In this document: positions 12,782 to 24,334 of the stretch, in pieces
How positions within the stretch are numbered: the first letter of the stretch is position 1
How the letters are laid out: every line of letters starts with the position of its first letter
Source: Bolinopsis microptera
Taxonomy: Eukaryota; Ctenophora; Tentaculata; Lobata; Bolinopsidae
DNA: 64,000 bases
Assembly: GCF_026151205.1 (NCBI RefSeq)
Contig: NC_087072.1
Coordinates: 19,680,103-19,744,102, forward strand
Direction: 5' to 3'
Notes under the pieces: model-generated
Database searches by the model: none
Told to the model about the DNA's origin: nothing
What the model saw: only the letters and a program-made list of their open reading frames with translations
Translations under genes and position numbers: made by a program

Positions 12782-13345
12782 AGAGTGATGTTATTAAAAT
12801 TAACAATTTCCAGATGGTCTTATTGCAAAGTTATTATAATTTATGGGATAAATCTTCATTATGCAACAATTTCAATTACAATTATCGAAGTTGTGTACAG
12901 AATTTCAATGATTCTTCTATTGACTCTAATTCTTAGTCAGATTAAATGGTTTCAGCTAATACATTTCATAATATTGCTATGTTGCTAGAGATGAGATTAT
13001 CTAATTACAATAGAGCTTTAACTGAGCTTATGTAGCAATTATAGACAAGGGGTTATTATTAATTGATTATGAAATAAATGTAATCCTGAATTGAACAATC
13101 ACATAATTTTATTTAATAACAAATTAAACATGATCTAGTTTTTATTCCAAATGGCTCACTGGGATCATATTTTAACGATAGTGTTTGTTCCTATGATATC
13201 TTCAGACTCAATTCATCAAATTAATTAAAAATCAAACTTTATAGCCATTTGAAATTATCGAAACGATAACTTATTAAAAACGGTTCATGATAAGTTAAAT
13301 CACGTTTTTATATAAGGCGTGAGTAACGATTATGGTGTAAATGTC
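12782..13345. other. Intergenic, convergent gene ends
   Basis: AT-rich spacer between the 3' end of the plus-strand membrane-protein gene and the 3' end of the minus-strand hemocyanin-family gene. No other feature is seen. Confidence 0.5.
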
Positions 13346-15430
13346 TCATTTTTTCTCTACAGACTCCTGCTTCTTAACGCCAGAATCCTTCTTCTTCTCA
13401 TATTGTTTCTTCTTATTCTCCTCCTTTGCCCACGATCCCAGGAAGTTCAGTTTCACGTCAGTCTTGAAGCTGTTTCGAACCTGTTCCACGAGCCCTTCAA
13501 CATCATCGATAGAATCATCATTACTGTCAACAACCTGCCTATCGAAGGGGAAGCCCATTGGTCTCATATCAGGATACATGGACTTCTCTCCTCTCTGTCC
13601 ACAGTAAGATACCGCACCGGCCTGCATCGGTTCTTGGGGATTAACTCCATCTTTAGTCCAGTCAGTGACCAGGACGTATAAGGTTCCCTTCATACCGTGC
13701 TTTGTTCCTTTTGGTATGAGCAAGTTCAAGGGCCAGCCACAGCAGTTACCGTGGGACATGTTATCTTTACCAGCTTCAATTTCCTCGACCGTCAACTGTG
13801 CTGTGTTGACCACGGAAGACTTGTTGTTTCGTTGTTTGATGTCGAAGATCTCGCTCTCATTTCCAGCCTCAACTGTGATTACAAATCTGTCCAGTTCAAC
13901 GAACATACTCCTCCAGTTCTCCAGAGATTCGTCACGAGTTTCTGGGGCCAGGAAAATCCTGATGCAAACCAAGACGTCTGCCTTGTTCTTGTTCTTCAGA
14001 GCTATCTTGTAGCTGAATGGAATGTGGTCCAAGAAGTCCTTCTTCTTGGTGGTAACCTTCTGTTGTGGATCCACATTGAATACAGAGTACTCCTTAGTTT
14101 CGGAGTAGGTGTAGAAGTTGTTCTTTTTGTCAAGAGGCTTGTCAACATTCTTCTTATGGTATTCTTCTGGCTGTAGCTCCACTTCAAATGACTCAATCTC
14201 AATGCCTGGGAACTCTATGTCTTTTTTGGTGTGGGGTTTCATATTTCTTCTGTGATCTTCAAAAAGAAGATCGACAAACTTGTGCCATCGATAAAAGACG
14301 GGGTCCCTTGGTGCTGTTTGGTCCCAGTTCATTGGGCCAGGTGATATTTGGTACTTTCCTTTGGGATCGTTCAAATTGGCAATAACTTGGTGGCCCTTGT
14401 TGTTGATTTCTCCATAAAGATTCTTGTTTATGGACCCTGCGTTTGCAAGAATGGTGTTTCCGAGGTTGTTCATGTCGATGGGAATCTTCACTTCATCCCT
14501 GTTGTAAAGAGAACCTCGAGCAATGCCGTCTTGGAGCCTTTCCTTGTGTCGTCCCATCTCTTCATGGATTGCTCTGGGGTCTGGGTTACCATCAGGCTTA
14601 ACTACGTACATGTCGGCAGGTCTGAAGGAACACAACATCATTCTAGGATTGAATCCTTCAGTCAGAGGTCTGTCCCATCCATAACCAGGGCCGTAGGGCT
14701 GAACTCGGTCATAACCCTGAGCCAATCTTTCAAAGTCGTACCTAGCCAACATTTGCTGGTGCATGTAACCGAAGAGCTCACCCTGTCGGTCTCTGGGAGA
14801 GTTTGGTGGGTATGGGTAGTTCAAATGCCAACTGTAGTTGTGTTCCAGCAGTCCAATGTCTTCTCTCCACCAAGCAAGATCTCTTTCTTTATCGAACTTG
14901 CCTTTACCTTGTTGTCCATCTTCTGATCTCATGGGCCCAGCTAATAGTGAGTCTACAGCCTGTTTCTGGCCATTCATACCTTCAAATATTTCATCTTGGG
15001 TGAAGTAAGCAACAGGCAAGGTTTGTCTTGATGGAGGAAGCGATGCTTCCTTGGTTTCGGGGTGCCTTGCAAATGTCAAACGCACCAGATGTTCAATGTA
15101 CGGGCTTTTCGGGTATGCAGTTCTCAGATACTTGAGTGCTTTGAGCATGGTTTCCTTAGGTTTCCTAGACAACTGTACAGCAGCATCGTGGGCTTTGCGG
15201 ACGTGTTTTTCATTGAAAACACTAAAAGGAGAAATATCCTGTATCTCCAGACTTTGAACGGTTATGTTGTTCAGTCCTCCTTTCAATGCGTTGTGAGCTT
15301 TTGGGTCGAACAGCAGGATATCCAAGACTTCCTTGTTGAGCTGCTTGAAGGCCTGAGAATGCTCTGCTGTGTGATGGCAGTGCTCACAGTCGCAGTTCAG
15401 CAACTCCTTCCCCTTTATCTCCGTAGACAT
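13346..15430 (-). CDS. Arthropod-type hemocyanin/prophenoloxidase-family protein 1
   Basis: One coding exon of 694 codons with the full three-domain layout: helical N domain (about 30-140), copper-site M domain (about 175-400) and Ig-like C domain (about 410-660). Family landmarks include WWRED (187-191), RQGELF-YMHQQMLARYDFERL (215-236), a GH...NDP stretch (346-355), PRDPVFYRWHKF (374-385) and CGWPLNLLIPKG in the C domain. By eye alignment to HHxHxHLVYP, the first CuA ligand is Asn198 and the first CuB ligand is Asn343. His202, His224, His347 and His383 remain. Four of six ligands are not expected to hold a normal type-3 dicopper centre, so oxygen transport or phenoloxidase activity is doubtful; a hexamerin-like storage or structural role is an inference. 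No signal peptide is visible, as in prophenoloxidases. The tail is Lys-rich. An acceptor (GATTCTTACAG) 6 bases before the ATG suggests a 5'UTR intron. Confidence 0.9.
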   Translation of the reverse strand: MSTEIKGKELLNCDCEHCHHTAEHSQAFKQLNKEVLDILLFDPKAHNALKGGLNNITVQSLEIQDISPFSVFNEKHVRKAHDAAVQLSRKPKETMLKALKYLRTAYPKSPYIEHLVRLTFARHPETKEASLPPSRQTLPVAYFTQDEIFEGMNGQKQAVDSLLAGPMRSEDGQQGKGKFDKERDLAWWREDIGLLEHNYSWHLNYPYPPNSPRDRQGELFGYMHQQMLARYDFERLAQGYDRVQPYGPGYGWDRPLTEGFNPRMMLCSFRPADMYVVKPDGNPDPRAIHEEMGRHKERLQDGIARGSLYNRDEVKIPIDMNNLGNTILANAGSINKNLYGEINNKGHQVIANLNDPKGKYQISPGPMNWDQTAPRDPVFYRWHKFVDLLFEDHRRNMKPHTKKDIEFPGIEIESFEVELQPEEYHKKNVDKPLDKKNNFYTYSETKEYSVFNVDPQQKVTTKKKDFLDHIPFSYKIALKNKNKADVLVCIRIFLAPETRDESLENWRSMFVELDRFVITVEAGNESEIFDIKQRNNKSSVVNTAQLTVEEIEAGKDNMSHGNCCGWPLNLLIPKGTKHGMKGTLYVLVTDWTKDGVNPQEPMQAGAVSYCGQRGEKSMYPDMRPMGFPFDRQVVDSNDDSIDDVEGLVEQVRNSFKTDVKLNFLGSWAKEENKKKQYEKKKDSGVKKQESVEKK

Positions 15431-15460
15431 TCTGAGCTGTAAGAATCACGATTAATATCA
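15431..15460 (-). promoter_or_regulatory. Probable 5'UTR-intron acceptor of hemocyanin-family gene 1
   Basis: On the minus strand a pyrimidine-containing GTGATTCTTACAG lies just before CTCAGAATG. The paralogue has TTTGTATATCACAG before TTCGCCATG at the matching place. A shared 5'UTR intron ending immediately before the start codon is inferred. Confidence 0.5.
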
Positions 15461-15547
15461 TCCAGGGTTTAGTTTAACGATGAGTCATAACAGTCAGGGT
15501 AAACAAATACGAGATTTATGAGTTATGGGCTAAATGGGATATGGTTA

Positions 15548-16324
15548 TCACAGTGCTGGCAAGTTTTTCAGGCATTAAGACTCACCGAAAGTAGTTCAGC
15601 AGGCATATTTTAAGTTCAAAACATTCTAATTCAATGTCAAAGAGGGAAGAAATAAAAAATAGTTATGTGGAAGTTTTTAAGAAATTTGCGCAAAATACGC
15701 GCCAGCACCCAAAATCGCCATATTCAGGTGCCTTAAAACCATGTTAAAATTGAGTTAAAGATTTGAAATTTTGCAGGGTGTCTAGATGTTGAATGTTGAC
15801 CAAATCAACTGTAAAAAAAGTTTCATGTTTCAGGAGTATTGGGAAGTGGGTTTTCTGGAACCCCTGATTTACAACAGATTGTCGTGAAGTATATACATAT
15901 ATCACAATGCTGGCAAGCATTACCGTTGACATTATATTCACAATACTATTTACCCCTATACTAATATTATATATTATAATACTATTTATATCCCCTTTAT
16001 TGTTTTTCAGGCATTAAGACTCATCGAAAGTAGTTCAGCAGGTATATTTAAGTTCAAAACATTCTAATTCAATGTCAAAGATGGCAGAAATAAGAAATAG
16101 TTATGTGGAGGCTTTTAAGAAATTTGCGCAAAATACGCGCTAGCACTGTTATACGAAATTTTGTAAAAAACCCAAAATCGCCATATTCAGGAGCCATAAA
16201 AATCATGTTTAAAATGAGTTAGAGATCTGAAATTTAGCAGGGCGTCTAGACGTTGACCAAATCGATTCTAAAAAAATTCAAGTTTCAGGAGTATCGGGAA
16301 GTGGGGTTTCTGGAAGTTGAAAAT
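15548..16324. repeat. Two diverged direct copies of a roughly 320-bp repeat
   Basis: The segment from about 15548 (CACAGTGCTGGCAAG, then CAGGCATTAAGACTCACCGAAAGTAG) recurs from about 15900 with an AT-rich insertion after TGCTGGCAAG. Both continue through TTTGCGCAAAATACGCGC and CCATATTCAGG to GTCTAGA. A fragment of the same family is near 28000-28140. The pair lies in the upstream or 5'UTR-intron region of hemocyanin-family gene 1. Confidence 0.8.
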
Positions 16325-17027
16325 CAAAAAGTTGCACACGTGGGGACACGCACAAATTGATATAAAATTAAAATTGCTAAAATCACTGAAAATTGCTATT
16401 TTCACGATTTTCTCAACTTTGGAGTCCCGTGATAATGTAATTGAAATCTTCTAATTGAAATCTTTTGAAACTTTGTATGTTTATCATACTATATATAAAA
16501 TACCAATATGCAAAAATATACGTTGATTCAATATCAAATGCGCACGCAACGTCCGCTCAAAGTTTGCACGTGCGAAAGGTGAGAATTTTGCTCATTCGAG
16601 ATGTCGATTAGATTCTGCTTTCCCACGACAGTTAAATGGCATTATGTATGGATTTATCGCCAACTTGAATGAGTATAAAGTGGCATATTCAGTCAGTGAT
16701 TCTCAGATATGCTTATCTAAACACAAGGAAATGTTTTCAAAGGTAAAATTTCGAAATTGTTGAAATTACCTGAAATTACCTTATTAATGAAGTTATCACT
16801 TTACATTTCGACTTCGCAAAGTACCCTGACATTAAAGAGGTCTGATCGTCATCTTCTTACAGCGTTCGATGTCCGTGTGAAGGTAGAATGGTAACATGCT
16901 CTGGATCAGGCAGAGGTCGAGTGTTATCGGGATTACTTCTGTAGTACTAGTAGTTATACGGAAATACTAAGGTATTTCCGTAGTAGTCCCATGACTTAAC
17001 CCTGACATTAATCAAAAAGAGATGATA

Positions 17028-17193
17028 TTTGACCAAAACCCATAATAGGGTAGAGTGTACCGCTGCCAGTATCTCTCTTTCCCAAACAAAAGTAAATGAT
17101 ATTAATTTGAATGACCGTCTGCAAATACTAAATGATATCGAGAATGAAATCGGTCGCGGTCCACTCTACCCAATTATGGGTTTTGGTCAAAAT
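17028..17193. mobile_element. MITE with about 30-bp inverted repeats
   Basis: The left arm starts ATTTGACCAAAACCCATAAT. The right arm ends with its near-perfect reverse complement, ATTATGGGTTTTGGTCAAAA. The two arms also share GGGTAGAGTG. The roughly 165-bp interior has no gene. Confidence 0.75.
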
Positions 17194-17699
17194 TCAAATA
17201 GAATCAATAAAGAATAATTAATATCGTATTAGTTACTCTTCATGTAAGGACTGAAAACAATCGAAATCAAACAAAAAACCGACACGTGGATGATTGTAAC
17301 CGTGCATAAGTTTTATAGTCACACAAAAATTTGACCATGCAAAATTTTCAACATTGTATGTTGTTTGATTTTCTCAATTTCCGCAAAAGCTACAAAATGA
17401 AACACATTCTCAAGTAACAAATTGTCGAGCGTGAATAAACGCTACCTTAACAAAACTATCAACTCTTAAAATGACATGAACTTGATCGGAGAATCTTTTA
17501 GATTCTTCTCTCTCGTGTGCAAAATAAATATATTTTCGCAGCGAGTAAAGCATTCTGCTACTTTGAAGAAATTGTCACGGGCGACAAAATCTATTTTGAG
17601 CTTGCTGCGAGTTTTCTGCTCAATAGGTTTAAACAGGAAAGAGCTTGTAAGATGCAAATTCCGAAATATCCAAGCGACCCGAGTAAAATCTGTACCACG

Positions 17700-17850
17700 G
17701 TTGGATAATTGAAATTATCACGTGACATAATATTATCAAGCAGGATATGCCAGCACAATCATAATAGCATGATTTGTTAAAAGATTCAGCGGTGCAAAGT
17801 CGAAAACAATCATTCAGCTAAGGCAACAGTTAAATCTTACAGCATGAGAT
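17700..17850 (-). promoter_or_regulatory. Conserved upstream block of hemocyanin-family gene 1
   Basis: Read on the minus strand, this shares an ordered set of words with 26940-27125, upstream of the paralogue: AAGATTT, TTTGCAC, TGCTATTAT, GAT(T/C)GTGCTGGC-ATCC-GC, then a CACGTGA/CACGTGAC E-box-like site and a GGTTGG-like word on the complementary side. It is about 2.3 kb from this gene's ATG, with repeats and a MITE between. A promoter or enhancer role is inferred only from the conserved order. Confidence 0.45.
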
Positions 17851-18032
17851 GAACGTAAGTTTTCCTCCGATGGCTGATGAATTCAGTGCGACAAAATCAG
17901 TAATCAGGTACACTCGTATAAAACGACCGCCGCGTTTACTAAGTTACTAAGACATTACTCTTGAATTGTGGCATACTCTACCCGACATGTCGCATTCAAA
18001 GTTACCACATTAATACTTACAATAATATTTTA

Positions 18033-18228
18033 AAAGGGCCTATGTCAAACTTAAATCAATTATACCAATTAGTCAAAAAGAGCCAAGAACATTTTTATAT
18101 TGTAGAACAGTCAATCTTTCCATTTAAGATGCATAGAAATCAAATTCAAATGCTTATCCTAGATCAAATTTCGAGAAATCGGTTTTTATGCATTATCTCA
18201 AAACAACTTTTTTTGACATAGGCCCTTT
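18033..18228. mobile_element. MITE with 17-bp inverted repeats
   Basis: AAAGGGCCTATGTCAAA at 18033-18049 is matched by TTTGACATAGGCCCTTT at 18212-18228. The 196-bp element has no coding capacity. Confidence 0.75.
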
Positions 18229-18449
18229 CTATATATAGGTGACGATATGTTAAGTTAGATAATTAAAGTGGATTGGATTTGGAGGTGGTTCATGAACTAG
18301 TTTTTTAGCACCGGCCTCTATTATATTTATGAGACAAAATCAGATACAGAGCGCTGGGCTGCTACGGCTATAATGTACGGACTGCGGAGGTCCTTAGCCC
18401 ACAAAAGTCGATTTAAGGTTACCGACACAACGACCTTACAAAAGATTTT

Positions 18450-18700
18450 TCATTTTTGAGTCCCACTATAAGATGACCTTTGTGGCTGACCAACGTTTCC
18501 AAATATTTGTACGTGTCTTACTCCTAAATTGTTAAAGTCTTAAGGCTACATTTTGCCACTTTTTACCAGCTTTTGTTTATATATTTAGTTGTGGACATCG
18601 TAGAATGCTGTGGATTCATCGGGGGTGTTTATCTTATGAATAAAAACTTTTCTTGTTAAAATTTCCACATCAGATAATCACTTAATTAACCTAATCACAA
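18450..18700. repeat. Diverged arm of the 3219-6948 fold-back family
   Basis: This contains TTTTGAGTCCCA, GGCTGACCAACGTTTCCAAA, TCTTAAGG and CCACTTTTTACCA in the same order as the palindrome arm. A second, longer diverged copy is at about 21255-21990. Confidence 0.7.
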
Positions 18701-18979
18701 AAAATGTAAATGATTTTGATAGTTTGATAAGATCAATACAAGAAAAAATGTACATTTCAATAAAAAATTCTTGAGGTCCTCTAGATTAGTAAATCGAGCA
18801 ACCATAATTAATGCTGGCAAGAACATTCAATATTTGTTGTTTCATTAATATTGTTTGTAGTCGGCGAGGTTGCATAAAACAATGTAATAGGATTAGCAAT
18901 CCGTCGTAGGAGTACTAGAAAGCCCGGATTTGTGATTGAATTATATATTCAAATTTCGTATGTGATACTCTTAAATCCC

Positions 18980-19200
18980 TTCGTCATAATGCGGATACCT
19001 TGCAATATCGTTTTTTGTACATCTTTAGTGGAACCATTCTGAACCAAGATCATTTAGGTACGCAAGTTGAATCCTTAGATCTGATCCTCAGGGGAAAATG
19101 TTTTAATTACCCTGAGGCGCGTATATTTGATATTTGCATCTTTACTCCTGAAGGCCATAGAGACTTCATTTTAAACTTATAAAAAGTACTAGAAGTAAAA
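18980..19200. repeat. Copy of the 40310-41600 repeat family
   Basis: The order ACCATTCTGAACCAAGATCAT, TTAGGTACGCA, CCTCAGG, then TCTGAAGGCCATAGAGACTT matches the tandem repeats at 40310-41600. There is no coding content. Confidence 0.6.
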
Positions 19201-21254
19201 ATATCAATTCAACCTTATTTAAATACAATTTCTGTAGTAGGTAGTGGTACTGAAGCTACATAAGCTCCATGAAATTGATGATATTTGGGCCAAATTTGAT
19301 TGTTTAACAAATACGTGCAATGTGTTTTTTTTTCTTCAAAGAAATGGACATATTTTGAACGGTAATGACTATAAGTATAATGACTACCACTTCAACCGGT
19401 AGAATCGAAGTGCGGGTCTGTTGTCTGCTTGGCAAGGGAGTCGTTTCAAAAGTTGATCCGCTTTCAGAAGTCAGGAAGTCGCTTTTTATAATTTGATTAT
19501 CCCCGCGGCTTCAGAGATTTTACACCAAGATCTGATGTACTTCTATTTACAGTTCTGATCATTAGAGGAATGCGCAGACCGAGATCCCCAGAATATTCAT
19601 TTCAAATGTTCTACTAGTAGGGTCTATAGGGTAAGGTCTACTAGTAGGGTCTAACTCTAAGCTTGACGTTGGCGCTCACTGCCGGGTGACATGTCTGAGA
19701 GTCTCATTGATGTCAGTACCGAGGATGATCATAAAGTTTTTATCAAGCTCCTATCTGTTCGCATATATTTCTTGATTATGAGCGGAGACTGAGAGGGTGT
19801 GCACGAACTTCCGTGTTTTGACACAAATTACATTATAACATTATATAATTATATGTTCATGATATAACATTAAGTTGCAGAAATAATTTTACAATCTATT
19901 TCAGTAGATTTATTAATATTTTCTATGATGACTAAATATTATTGAATACTAGAAGTAGAAGGCAACCATAATTGATTTCAGACCAGACCTCCTTTTTAAA
20001 TTTAGTCCGCTAGTATCTTATATCTAATCAGTCACCCATGGTGCACTATAAACTTGTACGGCTTCGCATGCACCCTCTCCGCCGGCTCGGCTACGATTAG
20101 ATGATGGGTACGATTAGAAAATTGACTAGAAAATAGAAATATACCATGGCTTATATTATTATTATTAATATTAAATCTGTGGCTTGTCTGCCGCGTATGA
20201 GGTTTTCTATTGCATGTTCGATCTCAGAATTAAAATATTGGTTTACCGTAGCTCGCAGACAGATCAGCTAATTTCAATTCCGTATGGGGTAAAAATTTAT
20301 AGAATTATTAGATCGATAGGCTGATGAAATAATTCACTATCTTTTGCTTGCAGTGCCTCACTAACAAATACAGATCAGCACCCAAAGTTGTTACCCGCAT
20401 TGGAGCACAGCTTCAATATGTTTAAATATATTTGCTTTAGAGCACCCTTTATAATTATATTATGACTTTATGACCACTGTTTGACCCATAGATAGAAGTA
20501 TAACGATGTTCTCTTGTGTACACATTTCTAATGTTAACGAATACTAATTTAATCATTTGATAAGTTCTTTGAGCATTAAATGGTTTAAAACGACTCGTTT
20601 CCAATTTTTATTTCATACACAATACAGGTGATCACTAATTCTTTCCTTTTTGAAATCTGTGTAATCTTCAAAACGTCGAGCACTCTATTTTTAGGTTCAA
20701 ATAACTAATTAGGAAATCACAATGGACTTCATTCCACCTGATCTAATGATTTCCCTAATTTTTCCACCATTTGTCTCGTCTTACTGCCTTTTGGAGAATC
20801 CTACAATTGTTTACGTGATTTATAGACAGGTAATGAATTGACAGTGTGCAACTTTGATGTCCAGATTATTGTTCAATTTAGTAATACAATACCAAATTCA
20901 AAAGCTCATCGAATTCATGTTTTAGTCGTATTATAATTAATGCATGAAAATAAGTTCTGTTTACATTTATCGTTGAAACATTTTGATAATTTATTGTTTC
21001 TTTTAAATTTTTAATTCGTTTAATCCGTATGTCATAGTTTAACCTTTTTGGGCATTTGCACCGAGAGCAATGATCTTCACAATAATAATGTATAGTCCGA
21101 TAGTTTCACTTGCATCCTATAATATACATTCATAATATAATTTATGGTCCGAAATTAGGTGTTTTCGGAAAAATACCTTTTATAGTCAGGGGAAAAGTGT
21201 CATTCCGTTGGATTTGAAGGGTAATAAGGATTTATCAACGGAATATGGAAGTTA
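19201..21254. other. Noncoding stretch
   Basis: AT-rich sequence. A short duplicated word, ACTAGTAGGGTCTA, occurs twice near 19612-19665. No gene or clear transposon end is seen. Confidence 0.4.
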
Positions 21255-21990
21255 GAACCCCTACGAACATAATTAGACTTGTCGCCAATTTTTTATCTCA
21301 CGGCAACACCACTTTTTACTACTTTCTTACCACCTTTCTGATACGCCAAATATATAGAGTTGTGAACGTCGTAGAAGGTTGCAAATTAATCGAGGATATT
21401 TATCTTATCAAAGAGAAAAACTTGTTGTAAAAATTTGCACGTTGGACAATCAGCTAATTGGATAATTACCAATTAGCCAATTACCAAAAAAGTGAGAATT
21501 TTTATTGGCTCAAAATGATCGAAATTGTTTGAAACACGGATAAATGTAGTTTTTAGAAAAACTTAGAAAATGTTTCAGTTTAATTTTTTTCGAAAATTCG
21601 AAAATATTTCTTTCCGCCAAAAGTGATCGAATTACATGAAACGTGGAGAAAAATGATTTGCAGAAAAACTTTTTCGCTTCGGGGAAACAAAAATCACCAA
21701 TATTTGAAGTTAGGGTTTAGTAAATCTCGGCGGAAAGGGCTGAGTTTCAAAATTAATTACAGTACAGCCTTATCAAATTCCACATAAAGAAACAGCACAA
21801 AACTAAAAGGACCGTTATTAAGATTGATCCGATTTTACCTGCTGTACTATCATTTTCTTGATTTCAATGATTAAAACCCCTCTATACTATATACCGTCAA
21901 TCTTGCCAATCTATACCGGGTACCTGAATGTACCGGGCCTCTTCTTTGCCTCTATAATTAGACCGGGTTGTGCAAGAAATGTTCCCACAG
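21255..21990. repeat. Second diverged arm of the fold-back family
   Basis: This follows the left arm of 3219-6948 in order: CCACTTTTTACTAC, ACCACCTTTCT, GTTGTGAAC-TCGTAGAAGGTTGC, AATTGGATAATTA-CAATTAG, TTGGCTCAAAATGATCG-AAT-G, TGAAAC-CGGA and CCGGGCCTCTTCTTTGCCTC. Only one arm is present. Confidence 0.7.
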
Positions 21991-22597
21991 GGGTTTCTCT
22001 CATCTCTTGAAATTAGTTTATTAATCTATGATCTAGGTTTTCACACTTCATCTTGATTCCGGCACTCCATATCTGTAACGATTAAGTCTTGCATTTTGGA
22101 AGTGTTAATCCACTGTCAGACTTAACAGAGGTTGGAAGTAATCAAATGGAATGTTATGAAAATGAAATTAGGGGAAGGGTGTATGAGACAGCATAAAATC
22201 ACATACAGTAGATATGGTAGCAAGGTCGCTCCCTCGTAATCTAATCTCTAAATCTAAACTCCATCCTAACTCAGCTTCTCCGCTCTCGGGTACTTTTTGA
22301 TTTGTCCATGTCATGCCTATGAAAGCACAGTGCACGGACGTGGAGGGCTGGTTGCTATGACTATGTATGAGCTCGATAATGCGATAGAATTATATTTAAC
22401 GTTCGAGAGGCCATTGTAGTATTCTACTTCTAGATGAACCATTGAGTGATAATGTTTAGGATTGCAGTGCTCAGTTCTAGTTTGCTCAATTTAGTCGTGC
22501 CAAGTTTGCTTTTCGAACTTTGTTCTCTGTATCCTTATTATTAATTTTTATAAATCTAGTTCTGATATCGATATTCAATATCACATATTCAGGTAAA

Positions 22598-23555
22598 ATG
22601 AAACAGGCTGGCATGCTTTTAACAGCTTTCTTCCTGGTCTTCTTAGCTCACGCTGCATTAACAGGTTGGTGACAATATTTTTGTACTATCCATAAACATG
22701 CCAATACTACGAATGAAGGATTCCAAACCGTCGTAAAGTTAGAGTTAGGGTTAGTAGTTAGTGTTCGATTTAGAGTTACAATTACAGTGACGGTTAGAGT
22801 GATGGTTAGGGTTAGGATTATGGTCAGGGTTAGCGTAAACAGTAAAGGTTCTGGGGCAGGATGTCGTGAACTGTGCTGCACGTAAGGGGAAATGTAGATT
22901 GTAGATTTATCAGAGTGGGTTTTTTGGACGTGTGATATTGTTCAGAACTATATGGCCGGCACCAGGGAATGAAATTTCCGGGGCGGCTAAGATGTACTTT
23001 ATTTACTGCCAAAGTTAATTTTAAGGAGGTTTTAGTTGCTTTAATCTAACAAAATGATCTCTTTCAGAGGAGTACCCGACATGCGACTGTTGGACTCCCG
23101 AGTGTGGATACTGTTCTAAACTGGAGTGTACGGTCAAGCAAACCTCAAACCTCGGTATCACTGTCAGCTCCAAACTCAGGTGGAAGAAGCAAAACACTAT
23201 TGTTCTGTTTGATGATGCTGGAGCGGAGGTTGGGAGGTTCCGGTTGAGCCTCAGAGGGATCTCCCTATCGGGATGTTCGAGTTGCCACACCCCGGGACCT
23301 CTGAAGAGAGCGAGAACTAGGGGAGGGCCCACTCAGTGGGCGTTTTCTCTGGGGGGAGGTTCCATTCAGATAGCAATCAAGGGACAGGTTCTGTACAGTC
23401 AAAAAATGGGCGGCCGATGTGCGGAGAAGTATGGTAAAGCTACGAGGTTTGCCTTCTACAACATGGGTTGTGAGAACACCTTCTCATATGTAGAAAGTGA
23501 GATGGAGTTAGGAGCACTGGTATCAGCAGACTGCGGAGGAGCTTGCTCTAAATAG
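22598..23555 (+). CDS. Small secreted cysteine-rich protein, two exons
   Basis: Exon 1 (22598-22664) encodes a clear signal peptide: MKQ, then a hydrophobic core (LLTAFFLVFLAHAAL) ending near an Ala/Thr cleavage region. Exon 2 (23068-23555, stop TAG) joins in phase 1, with a ctttcag acceptor and a GTTGGT donor. The product is 184 residues. The mature part has 11 cysteines: five clustered at the start (CDCWTPECGYC, then EC), a GCSSC pair, and four near the C-terminus ending DCGGAC. The middle alternates polar and hydrophobic residues like a beta-sandwich. No transmembrane segment follows, so secretion to the extracellular space is likely. I do not recognise the family and assign no function. 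It sits between the two hemocyanin-family genes, on the opposite strand. Its intron carries degenerate TTAGGG-like repeats. Confidence 0.75.
22735..22840 (+). repeat. Degenerate TTAGGG-like tract in an intron
   Basis: Repeated GTTAGGGTTAG, GGTTAGAG and GGTTAGGATTA words make an imperfect telomere-like hexamer tract inside the intron of the cysteine-rich gene. Confidence 0.6.
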
Positions 23556-24334
23556 TTTAAATAGTTATTGATATGCTAACTTTGTTATCTAATACATATT
23601 TAGACTATTGTCAATTTAGTTTGACATCTTTAGGTCACTATAAGTATAAATAATATAAATATCCCTGACCATTTTAATCTCAACGGAATTGAACGTCTTG
23701 AGTAGGTAAATAACAAGTACTTTGAGGTGGCAATAGCTTGGTGTTTGGTAATCTGATTTTGATATCACTGATGAGGGATGATGTAGCAAACATATTTTAT
23801 GTTATTATGAATATTATGTGCATTGATAGGATTTTAATTAAAAAAGATATATTGCATTTCATAGACATTCATTATTCAGTATTCTTGTAAACAATTTAAA
23901 TACAGAGGGCCATTATAATCATTATATCAAAGAAAATTACAATTATATATTCAATGACAAGGTGAAATCTAAATATATAGATGGCCAGAACCCGGGTTCT
24001 GCACAAAATAGGCGATTCAAATTTTGCCCAAACTTCATTCGTAAATTAAATATACAAATCATAATGCAAAATACGTGGAAATTTAAATGTGTACATTCGT
24101 ATTCTTAACTGACATATTATATCTCTTATTTGATTTATTCTAAATCGCACAAATACTTCACAACATGGCCATAAGTTTAATGATTAAATTGTTGAAAAAT
24201 CCGTGCATTCAGATTTTGGAAAAAGTTCATCTAAAAAAGGTCGAACAGTGAACATTGACCGATATTCATACTGTTCTCTTCTGAAATTTCAAATTATGTC
24301 TCTACATGTTTTTCTACGTGTTCATTGTTGGTTT
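23556..24334. other. Convergent intergenic spacer
   Basis: AT-rich region between the 3' ends of the cysteine-rich gene and hemocyanin-family gene 2. A palindrome, AGAACCCGGGTTCT, occurs near 23988-24001. No gene is seen. Confidence 0.4.
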
